Source: Bifidobacterium miconisargentati (lineage in GTDB: Bacteria > Actinomycetota > Actinomycetes > Actinomycetales > Bifidobacteriaceae). Taken from it: a stretch of 64,000 nt of DNA. Positions 56,408-64,000 of this stretch are shown piece after piece. The stretch's first letter is position 1, and each line of letters starts with the position of its first letter. The position numbers were made by a program, and so were the translations under genes. The stretch is taken from the NCBI RefSeq assembly GCF_019331675.1, contig NZ_JAHBBJ010000002.1, positions 186,001-250,000 of the forward strand. Reading direction: 5' to 3'. Below the pieces are notes generated by a model. That model did no database searches. It saw only the letters and a list, made by a program, of their open reading frames with translations, and was not told where the DNA came from.

Positions 56408-57757
56408 ATGAAGACGCACGGAAGGGAAGAGCACGATTCAGGGCGTGCAGCCGCATATGTCGTCCTGAATCGCAAGCGCCTCGCCTTGTGCTGCGTGCTG
56501 ATCGCGTGCTGCGTGGTGGCGGAAACGCTGTTGCGCTGGCAAAGCGGGCATGTGCTGTCCTACTTGCTGATTCCCTGCTCGGCGCTGGTATCGCTGGCAT
56601 TGCTGCCGCTCATGCCGGAATCAGGCGCGTGGCTCGCGGTCACGCTGTACTGCGTGGGGCTGGTTTCGCCGTTTCCGATGTCGTATTCGTATTCGCTGGC
56701 GATGGTGCTGGCGGTGGCCATTATCTGGCGCGACGGCCGTGCGATGGCGGCGCTTGCGGCCGTGCTCGGCGTCTCCGCCCTGCTCATCGACCAAAAGGTG
56801 CTGTTCGGTCTTGGTCCGTCCGATTCGGTGGTCGTCTCGTTCGCCTACTGCATGTTCGCCGTGGTGATCGGCGTGGTCTCCCGTTGGCAGGCGGACCGGG
56901 CCCGGCAGGCCGAGCAGAAACGCCGCCAGACCGAACGCGACGCCATCGCCCGCGCCCTGCATGATCGTATTTCCAACGATCTGGCGTACGCCATCATGCG
57001 CGTTGACCGTGATATCGAACGGTCGGAGATGGCGCATGATGATTCGATTCCCCATGCGTCCGACACCGGGCGGGAAAGCTGCCGTGCAGGCATGTCAGGT
57101 CCGTCCGCCCGAGGGCATCGAACTGATGCGGCAGCGTCCGAAGAACGATATGCGCCCATGGATCCAAACGAGCTTCGGGACCTGCGCCGCATCATCGAAA
57201 CGGCGCTTGCCGATACGCATCAGGTCATCGATGCGCTGGACCGGGCTGCCGAAATCCCGGCCACAGCGGCCACCGTCGGTCGGTCCGGCATGCCGGTCAG
57301 CATGCATCATGCCGTGGATCGTGGTGTGCCTGCCCGTGCGGTTGTCATGCCGCGCCCCGACGCCACCGGCACCATCATCGACCGCATCGATTCACAGGAG
57401 GAACGTTTACGGGCGTTGGGATTCGACGGCCAGACAACGGTGCCGGACGCCTTCCCGCAGTTATCGGCCTCCCGTGCCGAACTCCTGACCGGTCTGCTCG
57501 GCGAGATATACGCGAACATCGCCAAACACGGCGACCCGGCGCACGGATACGTGGTGTCCATCGCGGCCGACGGCGACGATATCGTGGTCACGGCCGTCGA
57601 TACGCCGCTGCCGAACCACGGAACAGGCAGTGACGATTCAGGATTGGGACTCGGCACCGGATTGGACCGGTACCGCAATATGGGTGTTGACATTTGCGTC
57701 AACGGCGATTCGACCAATCAATGGTCCATGACCGCGCGCTTCCCCGTGAAAGCGTGA
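56408..57757 (+). CDS. NarX/DesK-type histidine kinase
   Basis: A 449-residue kinase with five or six hydrophobic segments in the first 160 residues. The HisKA_3 box is DAIARALHDRISNDLAYAIMR, a long variable region follows (about 235-345), and a reduced ATPase domain ends the protein (LLGEIYANIAKHGDPAHGY, LGTGLDRYRNMG). The start at 56408 lies 6 nt after GACAAT and has GAAGG nearby. The frame is open further upstream, but that part is array copy 2. It faces the NarL-type regulator gene in convergent orientation, an unusual layout for a cognate pair. Confidence 0.85.
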   Translation: MKTHGREEHDSGRAAAYVVLNRKRLALCCVLIACCVVAETLLRWQSGHVLSYLLIPCSALVSLALLPLMPESGAWLAVTLYCVGLVSPFPMSYSYSLAMVLAVAIIWRDGRAMAALAAVLGVSALLIDQKVLFGLGPSDSVVVSFAYCMFAVVIGVVSRWQADRARQAEQKRRQTERDAIARALHDRISNDLAYAIMRVDRDIERSEMAHDDSIPHASDTGRESCRAGMSGPSARGHRTDAAASEERYAPMDPNELRDLRRIIETALADTHQVIDALDRAAEIPATAATVGRSGMPVSMHHAVDRGVPARAVVMPRPDATGTIIDRIDSQEERLRALGFDGQTTVPDAFPQLSASRAELLTGLLGEIYANIAKHGDPAHGYVVSIAADGDDIVVTAVDTPLPNHGTGSDDSGLGLGTGLDRYRNMGVDICVNGDSTNQWSMTARFPVKA

Positions 57758-57866
57758 TATGTCGCCGCATGTATGGCGGTCTCTTTGCGAACGGGGCTGA
57801 TGAGGCTCCGACTGCCATCTTTCGGCCGGGTTTCACCGGTACCAACGCGGACGGTTCCGTTGAGAG

Positions 57867-58505
57867 TCACACCTGATGCGCAAGAAACTCGCGGATCGCC
57901 TCCGACCGGGTGCTTGCGCCGAGCTTAGTCTTCGCGTGCTTCATGACCACGAAGACCGTGGAGGCCTTGATGCCGAGACTGGCCGCGATCTCCTCGGTGC
58001 TGAAATTTTCGGAGTACAGCCGCAGCACCTCCCGTTCGCGGTCCGAAAGGCCGGCGTCCGGCTGACGCATCGAGGCCAATGCCGCCCGCGCATCCGCGAC
58101 GGTCATGAATCCGTCTCCGATCACGCCGCCCTGTGCGACCGTGACGATGGCCTCGGCCAGTTCGCGTGGCGTCACGCTTTTGGCGATGAGTCCCTGCGCG
58201 CCGGCGTCGATGGCCGGCCGAAGGTAGTGGTCCAGCGAGTATGAGGTGATGCACAGTATCGCGGGCCGCTCCTGCGCTTCGCGGATGCGGCGGCATACGT
58301 CCGGTCCGGGGATGTCGGTCAGGGACATGTCCAGCAGCAGCGCATCCGGCACGGTCTGCCCGCCCTCATAGAGGCAGTGGTGCAACGCCTGCGCGCCGGA
58401 TTCCACGGCCCAGATCACCTTCATTCCGGCCATCGCGCGGCCCACCGTCTGCGTCAGCATGACCAGCGCGAACCGGTCGTTGTCCACAATCCCAATCGTC
58501 GTCAC
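57867..58505 (-). CDS. NarL/FixJ-family response regulator
   Basis: A 212-residue regulator. The receiver has GIVDNDRFALVML, where the second acidic residue is kept as D-N-D, phospho-acceptor ALLLDMSLTDIPG and LIAKSVTPREL with the conserved Lys. The LuxR-type HTH is LSDREREVLRLYSENFSTEEIAASLGIKASTV, read in parts. The start is GTG at 58505 with GGAG upstream. It converges on the kinase gene, and array copy 3 stands about 64 bp upstream of its start. Confidence 0.92.
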   Translation of the reverse strand: MTTIGIVDNDRFALVMLTQTVGRAMAGMKVIWAVESGAQALHHCLYEGGQTVPDALLLDMSLTDIPGPDVCRRIREAQERPAILCITSYSLDHYLRPAIDAGAQGLIAKSVTPRELAEAIVTVAQGGVIGDGFMTVADARAALASMRQPDAGLSDREREVLRLYSENFSTEEIAASLGIKASTVFVVMKHAKTKLGASTRSEAIREFLAHQV

Positions 58506-58568
58506 GACTCCATCATGCTTCGGAGGTCCGCCGGCCGCAAATCAAGCTCTGACGGCGAGATCAGCTTC

Positions 58569-58689
58569 CATGGTGTAGGGAAATGCGCATGGTGTAGGGA
58601 AATCCACATGATGCAGTGATGAGGAATGGCTTGTTTCCGCGGTTTTGTGAAAACGCATCCCTACATTATGAGGGATTCCCTACACCATG
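58569..58689. repeat. 19-bp-period palindromic array, copy 3
   Basis: Direct motifs start at 58569, 58588 and 58607. A 36-nt core is followed by inverted motifs at 58657 and 58676. The core differs from copies 1 and 2 by a few bases. It lies upstream of the divergent NarL-type regulator. Confidence 0.9.
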
Positions 58690-58999
58690 GGTGTTGGAAT
58701 GGTGGTGGGCGGTGGGATGGCCGTGGGCACATACGGGCATGCCGTGCATGCCACACGCCTGTACGTAATAAACCGCCATAAGCAATACGTATAAGAGGGA
58801 CGGTGTTGCCCGAGCGTGCCGCCGTTATATTGCTGTCAGAGGCAAGGTTCCCGTGCATCGGGAATGGCTGGGAACCGGCGGCATCATCCTGCAGTCGTCC
58901 TCGACGGCGATGCGCGCGGGGAAATCCGAGAAGGGACGCCGCCGTACGCCGCACAACGCACCACGCGAGAGCGCAGCACAAAACAAACAGGGGGATGCG
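58690..58999. other. Intergenic region before YbaK-like gene
   Basis: This 310-bp gap has a GT-rich start, a short AT-rich patch near 58770-58800 (TACGTAATAAACC, AATACGTATAAGAG) that may hold a promoter, and a GC-rich leader. The frame open from 58853 into the downstream gene lacks family features. No RNA gene is recognised. Confidence 0.45.
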
Positions 59000-59551
59000 A
59001 TGACGTTGGAGATTCTGGACTGGCATGACGGGGATCTGCTGGCCAAGCCGGTGTTCGACAAGCTCAACGCGCTGGTGGCTGCCGGCGTGCCGGAGTCGAA
59101 GATCCTGGGCGTGACCATCAACACGGACGAGGAATCGGACACGGACCTATGGTGCCCGAAATACGGCATCCCGTTCGAGATTACCGGCAACGTGGTGGTG
59201 GTCCACACGCACAAGACCCGCAAGGCGCCGCCCGAATTCGCCGCCGCGTTCGTCACGGCGGACACCCGCGCCGACCTGAACGGCGTGGTCAAGCACACGC
59301 TGGAGGTATCCAAGGTGAGCTTCGCGCCGATCGACGCGGCGGTGGAAGCCACCGGCATGGAGTCCGGCGGCATGTCCCCGATCGGCCTGCCCGACGGCTG
59401 GCCGCTGCTCGTGGACCAGCACATCCTCTCGATTCCGAAGCTGTACCTGGGTTCCGGCATCCGCCCGTCCAAGCTCGTGGTGGACGGCTCGATCTTCGCG
59501 GACATCCCCGGCGTGCGGTTCGTCTCCGCCCTCGGCAAGCCGCGCGCCTGA
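59000..59551 (+). CDS. YbaK/EbsC-type aminoacyl-tRNA deacylase-like protein
   Basis: A 183-residue protein of the YbaK/ProX fold, which hydrolyses mischarged aminoacyl-tRNA in trans. Family marks are KTRKAPPEFAAAFVTADTRAD (in parts), VSKVSFAPIDAAVEATGMESGGMSPIGLP (the ESGGMSPxG loop is the usual E.GG.sPiG) and YLGSGIRPSKLVVDG. The start at 59000 follows CAGGGGG. It is a single gene. The tRNA substrate (Pro, Ala or other) cannot be told from sequence. Confidence 0.85.
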   Translation: MTLEILDWHDGDLLAKPVFDKLNALVAAGVPESKILGVTINTDEESDTDLWCPKYGIPFEITGNVVVVHTHKTRKAPPEFAAAFVTADTRADLNGVVKHTLEVSKVSFAPIDAAVEATGMESGGMSPIGLPDGWPLLVDQHILSIPKLYLGSGIRPSKLVVDGSIFADIPGVRFVSALGKPRA

Positions 59552-59724
59552 GGGACGCGGCCGAAGGCGACCGACTCGTCCGGTGGTGCATGTCGCCTTC
59601 GACCGTCACCGGACCGTCTCGGGGCGATTCGTCCGTTGCGACCCTCTCATAGAGATATACGCGGAACGTATGATGGTCGGGAATGGATGACGGCGTTCCG
59701 GCGTGGGCCGGAGGAAGGGCGGCC

Positions 59725-60690
59725 ATGCCACACGATGATCGACGACTGTCCGGTGTGCCGAACCGGTATTACGGCGTGATGCCCGACGCCGACGCCTTCC
59801 GGGGGAGACGCGACATCGGCGAGGTCGAACTCGTGGTGCCGCCTGCCGACTCCGTGATCCACTGGAACCAGCACGGATACCCCGATCCCAGCATACGTTG
59901 GCATCACCATGAAGACATCGAATTCCACCTCATCCGTGAAGGACCGGGCACCATGCTCATCGGTGATGCCATGGTGCCGTTCTCCGCAGGCCAGGTGACG
60001 ATGATCGGCAGCAACGTGCCGCATATGTGGCTTTCCACGCTCGCCACCGCCCGCGAGTTCCCGCATCGTGATGTGTTCTGCCAGGTGCGCCCGCAGGTGT
60101 TCGGGCGGCTGATCGACGCCATTCCGGACGCCTCGGTGATCGCGCCCCTGATGGAGCGTTCCATGCGCGTGATCAGTCTGACCGGCGAATCGGCCGTCGA
60201 GGCCGGGCGGTGGCTGGAGGCCATGGGCCGGCATTCCGGGCTGCGTCGGTTCACCGATCTCATGGAATTGGTGCAAACGTTCGCCGCGGCGCCCGAATCG
60301 GAATGGCACACGATTCTCTTGCACGACTACGAGCCGGGAGACGAGGCCGCCGACGACACGGATGAACGCATCAATCCCGCCCTTGACTTCATCGCCCTGC
60401 ACCTGACCGATGGCACGCTCACGCTGGAGGCCGCGGCCGCACATGCGGGCATGAGTCCCACGTCCTTCTCCCGGTTCTTCCGCAAGGCCAGCGGCCGCAC
60501 GTTCTCCGATTTCGTGCGGCGCATGCGCGTCTCGCTGGCCTGTCGGCTGCTGGTGACGGACAACGTGCCGCTGGCGGAGATCCCCGCGCAATGCGGGTAT
60601 GACAACCGCTCGAACTTCAACCGGCGCTTCCGCCAGGAAACCGGCATGGCCCCGTCCGAATACCGACGGGCCCACCGCGGGGAGGCATAA
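59725..60690 (+). CDS. AraC-family transcriptional regulator
   Basis: A 321-residue regulator. An N-terminal cupin-like sensing domain (about 35-140, with HHHEDIEFHLIREGPGTMLIG in parts and GQVTMIGSNVPHMW) is followed by a C-terminal double HTH (LTLEAAAAHAGMSPTSFSRFFRKASG and LAEIPAQCGYDNRSNFNRRFRQETG in parts). Such proteins usually respond to sugars. The ATG at 59725 is preceded by GGAGGAAGGG; the ATG at 59683 would add an untypical stretch. The target is unknown. The downstream glutamate operon is 145 nt away on the same strand, but a sugar operon elsewhere is as likely. Confidence 0.88.
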   Translation: MPHDDRRLSGVPNRYYGVMPDADAFRGRRDIGEVELVVPPADSVIHWNQHGYPDPSIRWHHHEDIEFHLIREGPGTMLIGDAMVPFSAGQVTMIGSNVPHMWLSTLATAREFPHRDVFCQVRPQVFGRLIDAIPDASVIAPLMERSMRVISLTGESAVEAGRWLEAMGRHSGLRRFTDLMELVQTFAAAPESEWHTILLHDYEPGDEAADDTDERINPALDFIALHLTDGTLTLEAAAAHAGMSPTSFSRFFRKASGRTFSDFVRRMRVSLACRLLVTDNVPLAEIPAQCGYDNRSNFNRRFRQETGMAPSEYRRAHRGEA

Positions 60691-60821
60691 GGGCGAGGCG
60701 GGAACCCGAGCCGGCCGAGGAGCCGGCGAGACCGTCCGCAAGCGGCGGCCGGTCACGATATCCGTCTCGCATGGTGAACATTCCATGTCCGGGTAGTGTG
60801 ATTCCGGTAACACAATGCCGT

Positions 60822-60836
60822 TATACTGACCGCTTA
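60822..60836 (+). promoter_or_regulatory. -10 box of glutamate transporter operon
   Basis: TATACT at 60822-60827 lies 8 nt before the ATG at 60836 with no ribosome site between them, so the transcript is likely leaderless or nearly so. No clear -35 was found. Confidence 0.5.
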
Positions 60837-61636
60837 TGTCAGAGAAACAAGAAGAAAAGCGTCCTGTGACACCGCTGGTGCCGGGCAATGAATCCGAGGG
60901 CCGACCGCTCGTCGAGCTCACCCACGTCGAGAAGCACTTCGGCGATCTGCACGTCCTCAAGGACATCAACCTCAAGGTCACCAAGGGCGAGGTGCTCGTG
61001 GTGGTGGGCCCCTCCGGCTCCGGCAAGTCCACGATGTGCCGCACCATCAACCGTCTGGAGACCATCGATTCCGGCGACATCCGCATCGACGGCAAGCCCC
61101 TGCCCCAGGAGGGCAAGGAGTTGGCCAGCCTGCGCGCCGAGGTGGGCATGGTGTTCCAGTCCTTCAACCTCTTCGCCAACAAGACCATCCTCGAGAACGT
61201 GACGCTCGCCCCCATCAAGGTGCGCCACATGGACAAGAAGGAGGCCGAGCGGCTCGCCATGGACCTGCTCGACCGCGTCGGCGTGGCCACGCAGGCGAAC
61301 AAGATGCCCTCCCAGCTGTCCGGCGGTCAGCAGCAGCGTGTGGCCATCGCCCGCGCGCTCGCGATGAAGCCGAAGGTCATGCTCTTCGACGAGCCCACCT
61401 CCGCACTCGACCCGGAAATGGTCAACGAGGTGCTGGACGTCATGGTCGAGCTCGCGCATGAGGGCATGACCATGATCTGCATCACCCATGAGATGGGCTT
61501 CGCCCGCAAGGCCGCCGACCGCATCGTGTTCATGGCCGACGGCCAGATCCTTGAGGAGAACACGCCGGACGAGTTCTTCGAGCACCCGCAGACCGAGCGT
61601 GCCAAGGACTTCCTCTCGAAGATCCTCACCCACTGA
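60836..61636 (+). CDS. gluA: Amino-acid ABC transporter ATPase (GluA-like)
   Basis: A 266-residue ATPase of the polar amino-acid uptake family. It has Walker [21 protein letters not shown], signature [18 protein letters not shown], Walker [17 protein letters not shown] and the switch His in [16 protein letters not shown]. First gene of four with binding protein and two permeases in the order typical of corynebacterial and bifidobacterial gluABCD. It powers glutamate (or glutamine/aspartate) import. The symbol rests on operon layout, not on proven specificity. Confidence 0.9.
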   Translation: MSEKQEEKRPVTPLVPGNESEGRPLVELTHVEKHFGDLHVLKDINLKVTKGEVLVVVGPSGSGKSTMCRTINRLETIDSGDIRIDGKPLPQEGKELASLRAEVGMVFQSFNLFANKTILENVTLAPIKVRHMDKKEAERLAMDLLDRVGVATQANKMPSQLSGGQQQRVAIARALAMKPKVMLFDEPTSALDPEMVNEVLDVMVELAHEGMTMICITHEMGFARKAADRIVFMADGQILEENTPDEFFEHPQTERAKDFLSKILTH

Positions 61637-61749
61637 ACCCACTGAAACCCGTTGTCCGCCGATTCCGCCGCGCCGAAAGACGCGAGGAGACGGATCGCAC
61701 GGCGGTAACGGGCGGATACAGAGGAAGCAAGGGAAGCAGAAGTACGAAT

Positions 61750-62589
61750 ATGACTTTCACCAACACCATGAAACGGACGGCAGTGCGGGTGGTCGCCGCG
61801 CTGGCCGCCGTGGCCTGCACCATGTCGCTCGCGGCATGCGGCCAGGACGAGGCGGGCAAGATCCGCATCGGCATCAAATTCGACCAGCCGGGCCTCGGTT
61901 TCAAGAAGTCCGGCACCTACGTGGGCTTCGACGTGGACGTGGCCAAGTACATCGCCAAGAAACTCGGCTACTCCGAGGACGAGATCATCTGGAAGGAGGC
62001 CCCGTCCAAGCAGCGTGAGGCCATGCTCCAGAACGGCGACGTGGACATGATCCTCGCCACCTACTCCATCACCGACGAGCGCAAGAAGGCCGTCTCCTTC
62101 GCCGGCCCGTACTTCGTGGCCGGTCAGGACCTGCTCGTGCGCAAGGACGACCAGTCCATCAACGGCCCCGAGGACCTCAACGGCAAGCGCCTGTGCTCCG
62201 TGACAGGCTCGACCTCCGCCGCCACCGTCAAGGAGAAGTTCGCCTCCGAGGTGCAGCTCATGGAACAGCCCGGCTACGCCGAATGCGCGACCGCCCTGTT
62301 CTCCGGCATCGTGGACGCCGTGACCACCGACGACATCATCCTGGCCGGCCTGGCCTCCGCCTCCCGCGGCAAGCTGCGCGTGGTGGGCAAGCCGTTCACG
62401 CAGGAATACTACGGTGTGGGCATCAAGAAGGGCGACACCAAGCTTGCCGTCAAGATCAACAACGCCATCACGGACATGATCCAGGACGGTTCCTGGAAGA
62501 AGGCCGTGGCCGACAACACCGAAGGCACCGACTACACGCCCGACGTGCGCTACAACCCGCCCACGCCGGACGAGGGGGAGGACGCCTGA
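61750..62589 (+). CDS. gluB: Glutamate-type substrate-binding lipoprotein (GluB-like)
   Basis: A 279-residue lipoprotein. The signal ends in the lipobox SLAACG with Cys30 as lipid anchor. The mature part is a periplasmic-binding-protein fold: IRIGIKFDQPGLGFKKSGTYVGFDVD (in parts), KEAPSKQREAMLQNGDVDMILATYS, and KAVSFAGPYFVAGQDLLV. It captures the amino acid outside the membrane. The stop shares one base with the next gene's start (TGATG), so translation is coupled. Confidence 0.92.
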   Translation: MTFTNTMKRTAVRVVAALAAVACTMSLAACGQDEAGKIRIGIKFDQPGLGFKKSGTYVGFDVDVAKYIAKKLGYSEDEIIWKEAPSKQREAMLQNGDVDMILATYSITDERKKAVSFAGPYFVAGQDLLVRKDDQSINGPEDLNGKRLCSVTGSTSAATVKEKFASEVQLMEQPGYAECATALFSGIVDAVTTDDIILAGLASASRGKLRVVGKPFTQEYYGVGIKKGDTKLAVKINNAITDMIQDGSWKKAVADNTEGTDYTPDVRYNPPTPDEGEDA

Positions 62590-63266
62590 TGAACGGATTC
62601 ATGGAACTCTTCAGCCAGTACGACGTGCTGGGCGCCTTCCTGGTCAACATCGAGCTGACCCTGTGGAGCGCGCTGTTCTCGCTGATCCTCGGCGTGATCC
62701 TCGTGGTCATGCGCATCTCGCCGATCTCCTCGCTGCGTGCGGTGGCCGGCGCCTACGTGGAGCTGTTCAAGAACCTGCCGCTGACCATCATCATGGTGTT
62801 CATGGTGCTGGGCGCCTACGCGCAGCTCAAGCTCACCTTCTCCGACACCTTCGCCACGAACTTCTTCTGGCTCGCCGTGACAGGCCTGAGCCTGTACACC
62901 GCGGCATTCGTGTGCGAGTCGCTGCGAAGCGGCATTAACACCGTGCCGCTCGGCCAGGCCGAGGCCGCACGTGCGCTGGGCCTGGGCTTCATGCAGTCCG
63001 CGACCGAGATCATCCTGCCGCAGGCCTTCCGCGGTTCGGTGGCCCCGCTCGGCAACACGCTGATCGCGTTGCTCAAGAACTCCACCGTGGCCGCCGCGGC
63101 GTCCGTCTCCACCGAGACGTCCTCGCTGATGAGCGAGATGATCGAATTCCGTCCTGACGTGATCATCCAGATCTTCCTGATCTTCGCGTTCGGCTACGTG
63201 ATCCTGATCATCCCGATCGGCATGCTCACCACGTACCTGTCCAACAAGCTCGCCGTGAGGAGGTGA
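62589..63266 (+). CDS. gluC: Amino-acid ABC permease (GluC-like)
   Basis: A 225-residue membrane protein with about five segments. The cytosolic coupling loop is LGQAEAARALGLGFMQSATEIILPQAF, read in parts (EAARALGLG is the EAA motif). AYVELFKNLPLTIIMVF near the second segment is typical of HisM/GlnP permeases. The ATG at 62589 overlaps the binding-protein stop. It pairs with the next permease to form the channel. Confidence 0.92.
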   Translation: MNGFMELFSQYDVLGAFLVNIELTLWSALFSLILGVILVVMRISPISSLRAVAGAYVELFKNLPLTIIMVFMVLGAYAQLKLTFSDTFATNFFWLAVTGLSLYTAAFVCESLRSGINTVPLGQAEAARALGLGFMQSATEIILPQAFRGSVAPLGNTLIALLKNSTVAAAASVSTETSSLMSEMIEFRPDVIIQIFLIFAFGYVILIIPIGMLTTYLSNKLAVRR

Positions 63267-63270
63267 CGTC

Positions 63271-64000
63271 ATGGCCGATACTTCGAATTCCGTGCTCTTC
63301 GACGCGCCCGGTCCCAAGGGCCGGCGCACCATCCGCATCCTCAACTGGATCGCGGGCCTGATCTTCGCCGTGGTCCTCGTCCTCATCCTCATGCGGCTGC
63401 ATAACCCGCCGGACGGCGAGAACCAGCTCAGCTGGGAGCTGTGGAAGCCCGCCGTGGAACGCGAGGCCTGGACCGACTTCTACCTGCCCGGCCTGTGGAT
63501 GACCGTCAAGGCCACCGTGCTGGCCGTGGTCGGCGCCGTGGCGTTCGGCCTGGTCTTCGGCGTCGGACGACTGCTGCCGAACCCGCTGGTGCGCGGCGTG
63601 TCCGCCATCATCGTGGAGTTCTGCCGAGCCGTGCCCGTGCTGCTGCTCATGATCTTCTTCTGGCGCTGGTTCGCCTTCGCGGGTCTGCCCAGCCCCTCCT
63701 ACTGGGCCGTGGTGCTCGCCCTTGTGCTGTACAACGGTTCCGTGGTGGCCGAGCTCGTGCGCTCCGGCGTGGGCAATCTGCCCAACGGCCAGCGCGAGGC
63801 CTCGCTCGCCCTGGGCCTGACCGAATCGCAGTCCCTGATGGAGATCGAGGTGCCGCAGGCCGTCTACGCCATGCTGCCGGCCGCCGTGACCCAGCTGGTC
63901 GTGGTCCTCAAGGACACCGCCCTCGGCTCGATCATCATGTACACCGACCTGCTGCAGGAATCCCGCCGACTCGGTTCGATGTACTTCAACATCCTGCAGA
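63271..64000 (+). CDS. gluD: Amino-acid ABC permease (GluD-like), 3' end cut by window
   Basis: Open from ATG 63271 to the window end (243 residues visible). It begins MADTSNSVLFDAPGPKGRR, has a first membrane segment ILNWIAGLIFAVVLVLILM, a region ending LPGLWMTVKATVLAVVG, then EFCRAVPVLLLMIFFW and the EAA loop NGQREASLALGLTESQ, close to the GluC loop. GAGGAGG precedes the start. The missing part should hold the last membrane segments. Confidence 0.9.
   Translation, partial: MADTSNSVLFDAPGPKGRRTIRILNWIAGLIFAVVLVLILMRLHNPPDGENQLSWELWKPAVEREAWTDFYLPGLWMTVKATVLAVVGAVAFGLVFGVGRLLPNPLVRGVSAIIVEFCRAVPVLLLMIFFWRWFAFAGLPSPSYWAVVLALVLYNGSVVAELVRSGVGNLPNGQREASLALGLTESQSLMEIEVPQAVYAMLPAAVTQLVVVLKDTALGSIIMYTDLLQESRRLGSMYFNILQ

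Noticed and set aside
53075..58689. The 19-bp arrays as a CRISPR
   Set aside because: Motifs are too short, spacers are about 5 nt and conserved, and orientation flips across the core; no cas gene is present.

Overview
The window looks like a chromosomal segment of a Bifidobacterium, most like the B. longum/B. breve group. This rests on the high GC content, actinobacterial gene families, a lone groEL under CIRCE control, several glycoside hydrolases and a gluABCD-type glutamate transporter. Species assignment is inference; no 16S gene or other marker lies in the window. About 53 protein genes are supported. No rRNA, tRNA, CRISPR array, insertion sequence or prophage was recognised.

Layout. 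1-12 kb is a glycan and signalling region: two membrane-anchored GH3 beta-glycosidases with reversed domain order (the first cut by the window edge), a short hipBA-type toxin-antitoxin pair, a LytTR/AgrC-like two-component system divergent from the second GH3, and a cytosolic GH2 beta-galactosidase-like enzyme. 12-17.5 kb holds a GtrA-like membrane protein, HU, a large flippase-like protein with an embedded kinase-like domain, and purB. 17.5-21.5 kb is a response regulator-ABC ATPase-permease-histidine kinase cluster of the bacitracin/lantibiotic-resistance type. 21.5-24.1 kb has hicAB and a candidate type VII secretion effector pair (WXG-like protein plus GHSQGG hydrolase). 24.3-29.6 kb is a six-gene MoxR-DUF58-VWA operon in which every junction is a 4-nt overlap.

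29.6-44 kb is mostly housekeeping and stress: ung, a LytR_C protein, two cold-shock proteins, groEL with two CIRCE operators, a WXG100 protein, a TPM-domain protein, an OmpR/HisKA two-component system, a DUF3027 protein with a huge acidic tail, a tandem universal stress protein and clpC with a candidate ClgR box. 44-53 kb holds a ThDP-dependent acetolactate-synthase-like enzyme, an exported 5'-nucleotidase-like enzyme, a DUF349 protein and hisS-aspS. 53-59 kb is an accessory island: an ABC-F ATPase, a DUF559 protein and a convergent NarL-type two-component pair, interspersed with three copies of a highly ordered 19-bp-period palindromic array. 59-64 kb has a YbaK-like deacylase, an AraC regulator and the glutamate ABC transporter, whose last gene runs off the window.

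The least explained features are the repeats. (1) Three arrays at about 53.1, 56.2 and 58.6 kb share a strict architecture: three motifs at 19-bp steps, a 36-nt core, then two or three inverted motifs at 19-bp steps. (2) A GAGGGGAGC-type palindromic repeat lies behind many genes, often as inverted pairs, and one copy appears to be translated as the linker of a response regulator. (3) Two tandem hairpins built on a CCTCACTATGTTCGCG motif lie inside the RR-ABC-HK cluster. All positions and alignments were read by eye; no database search was possible.
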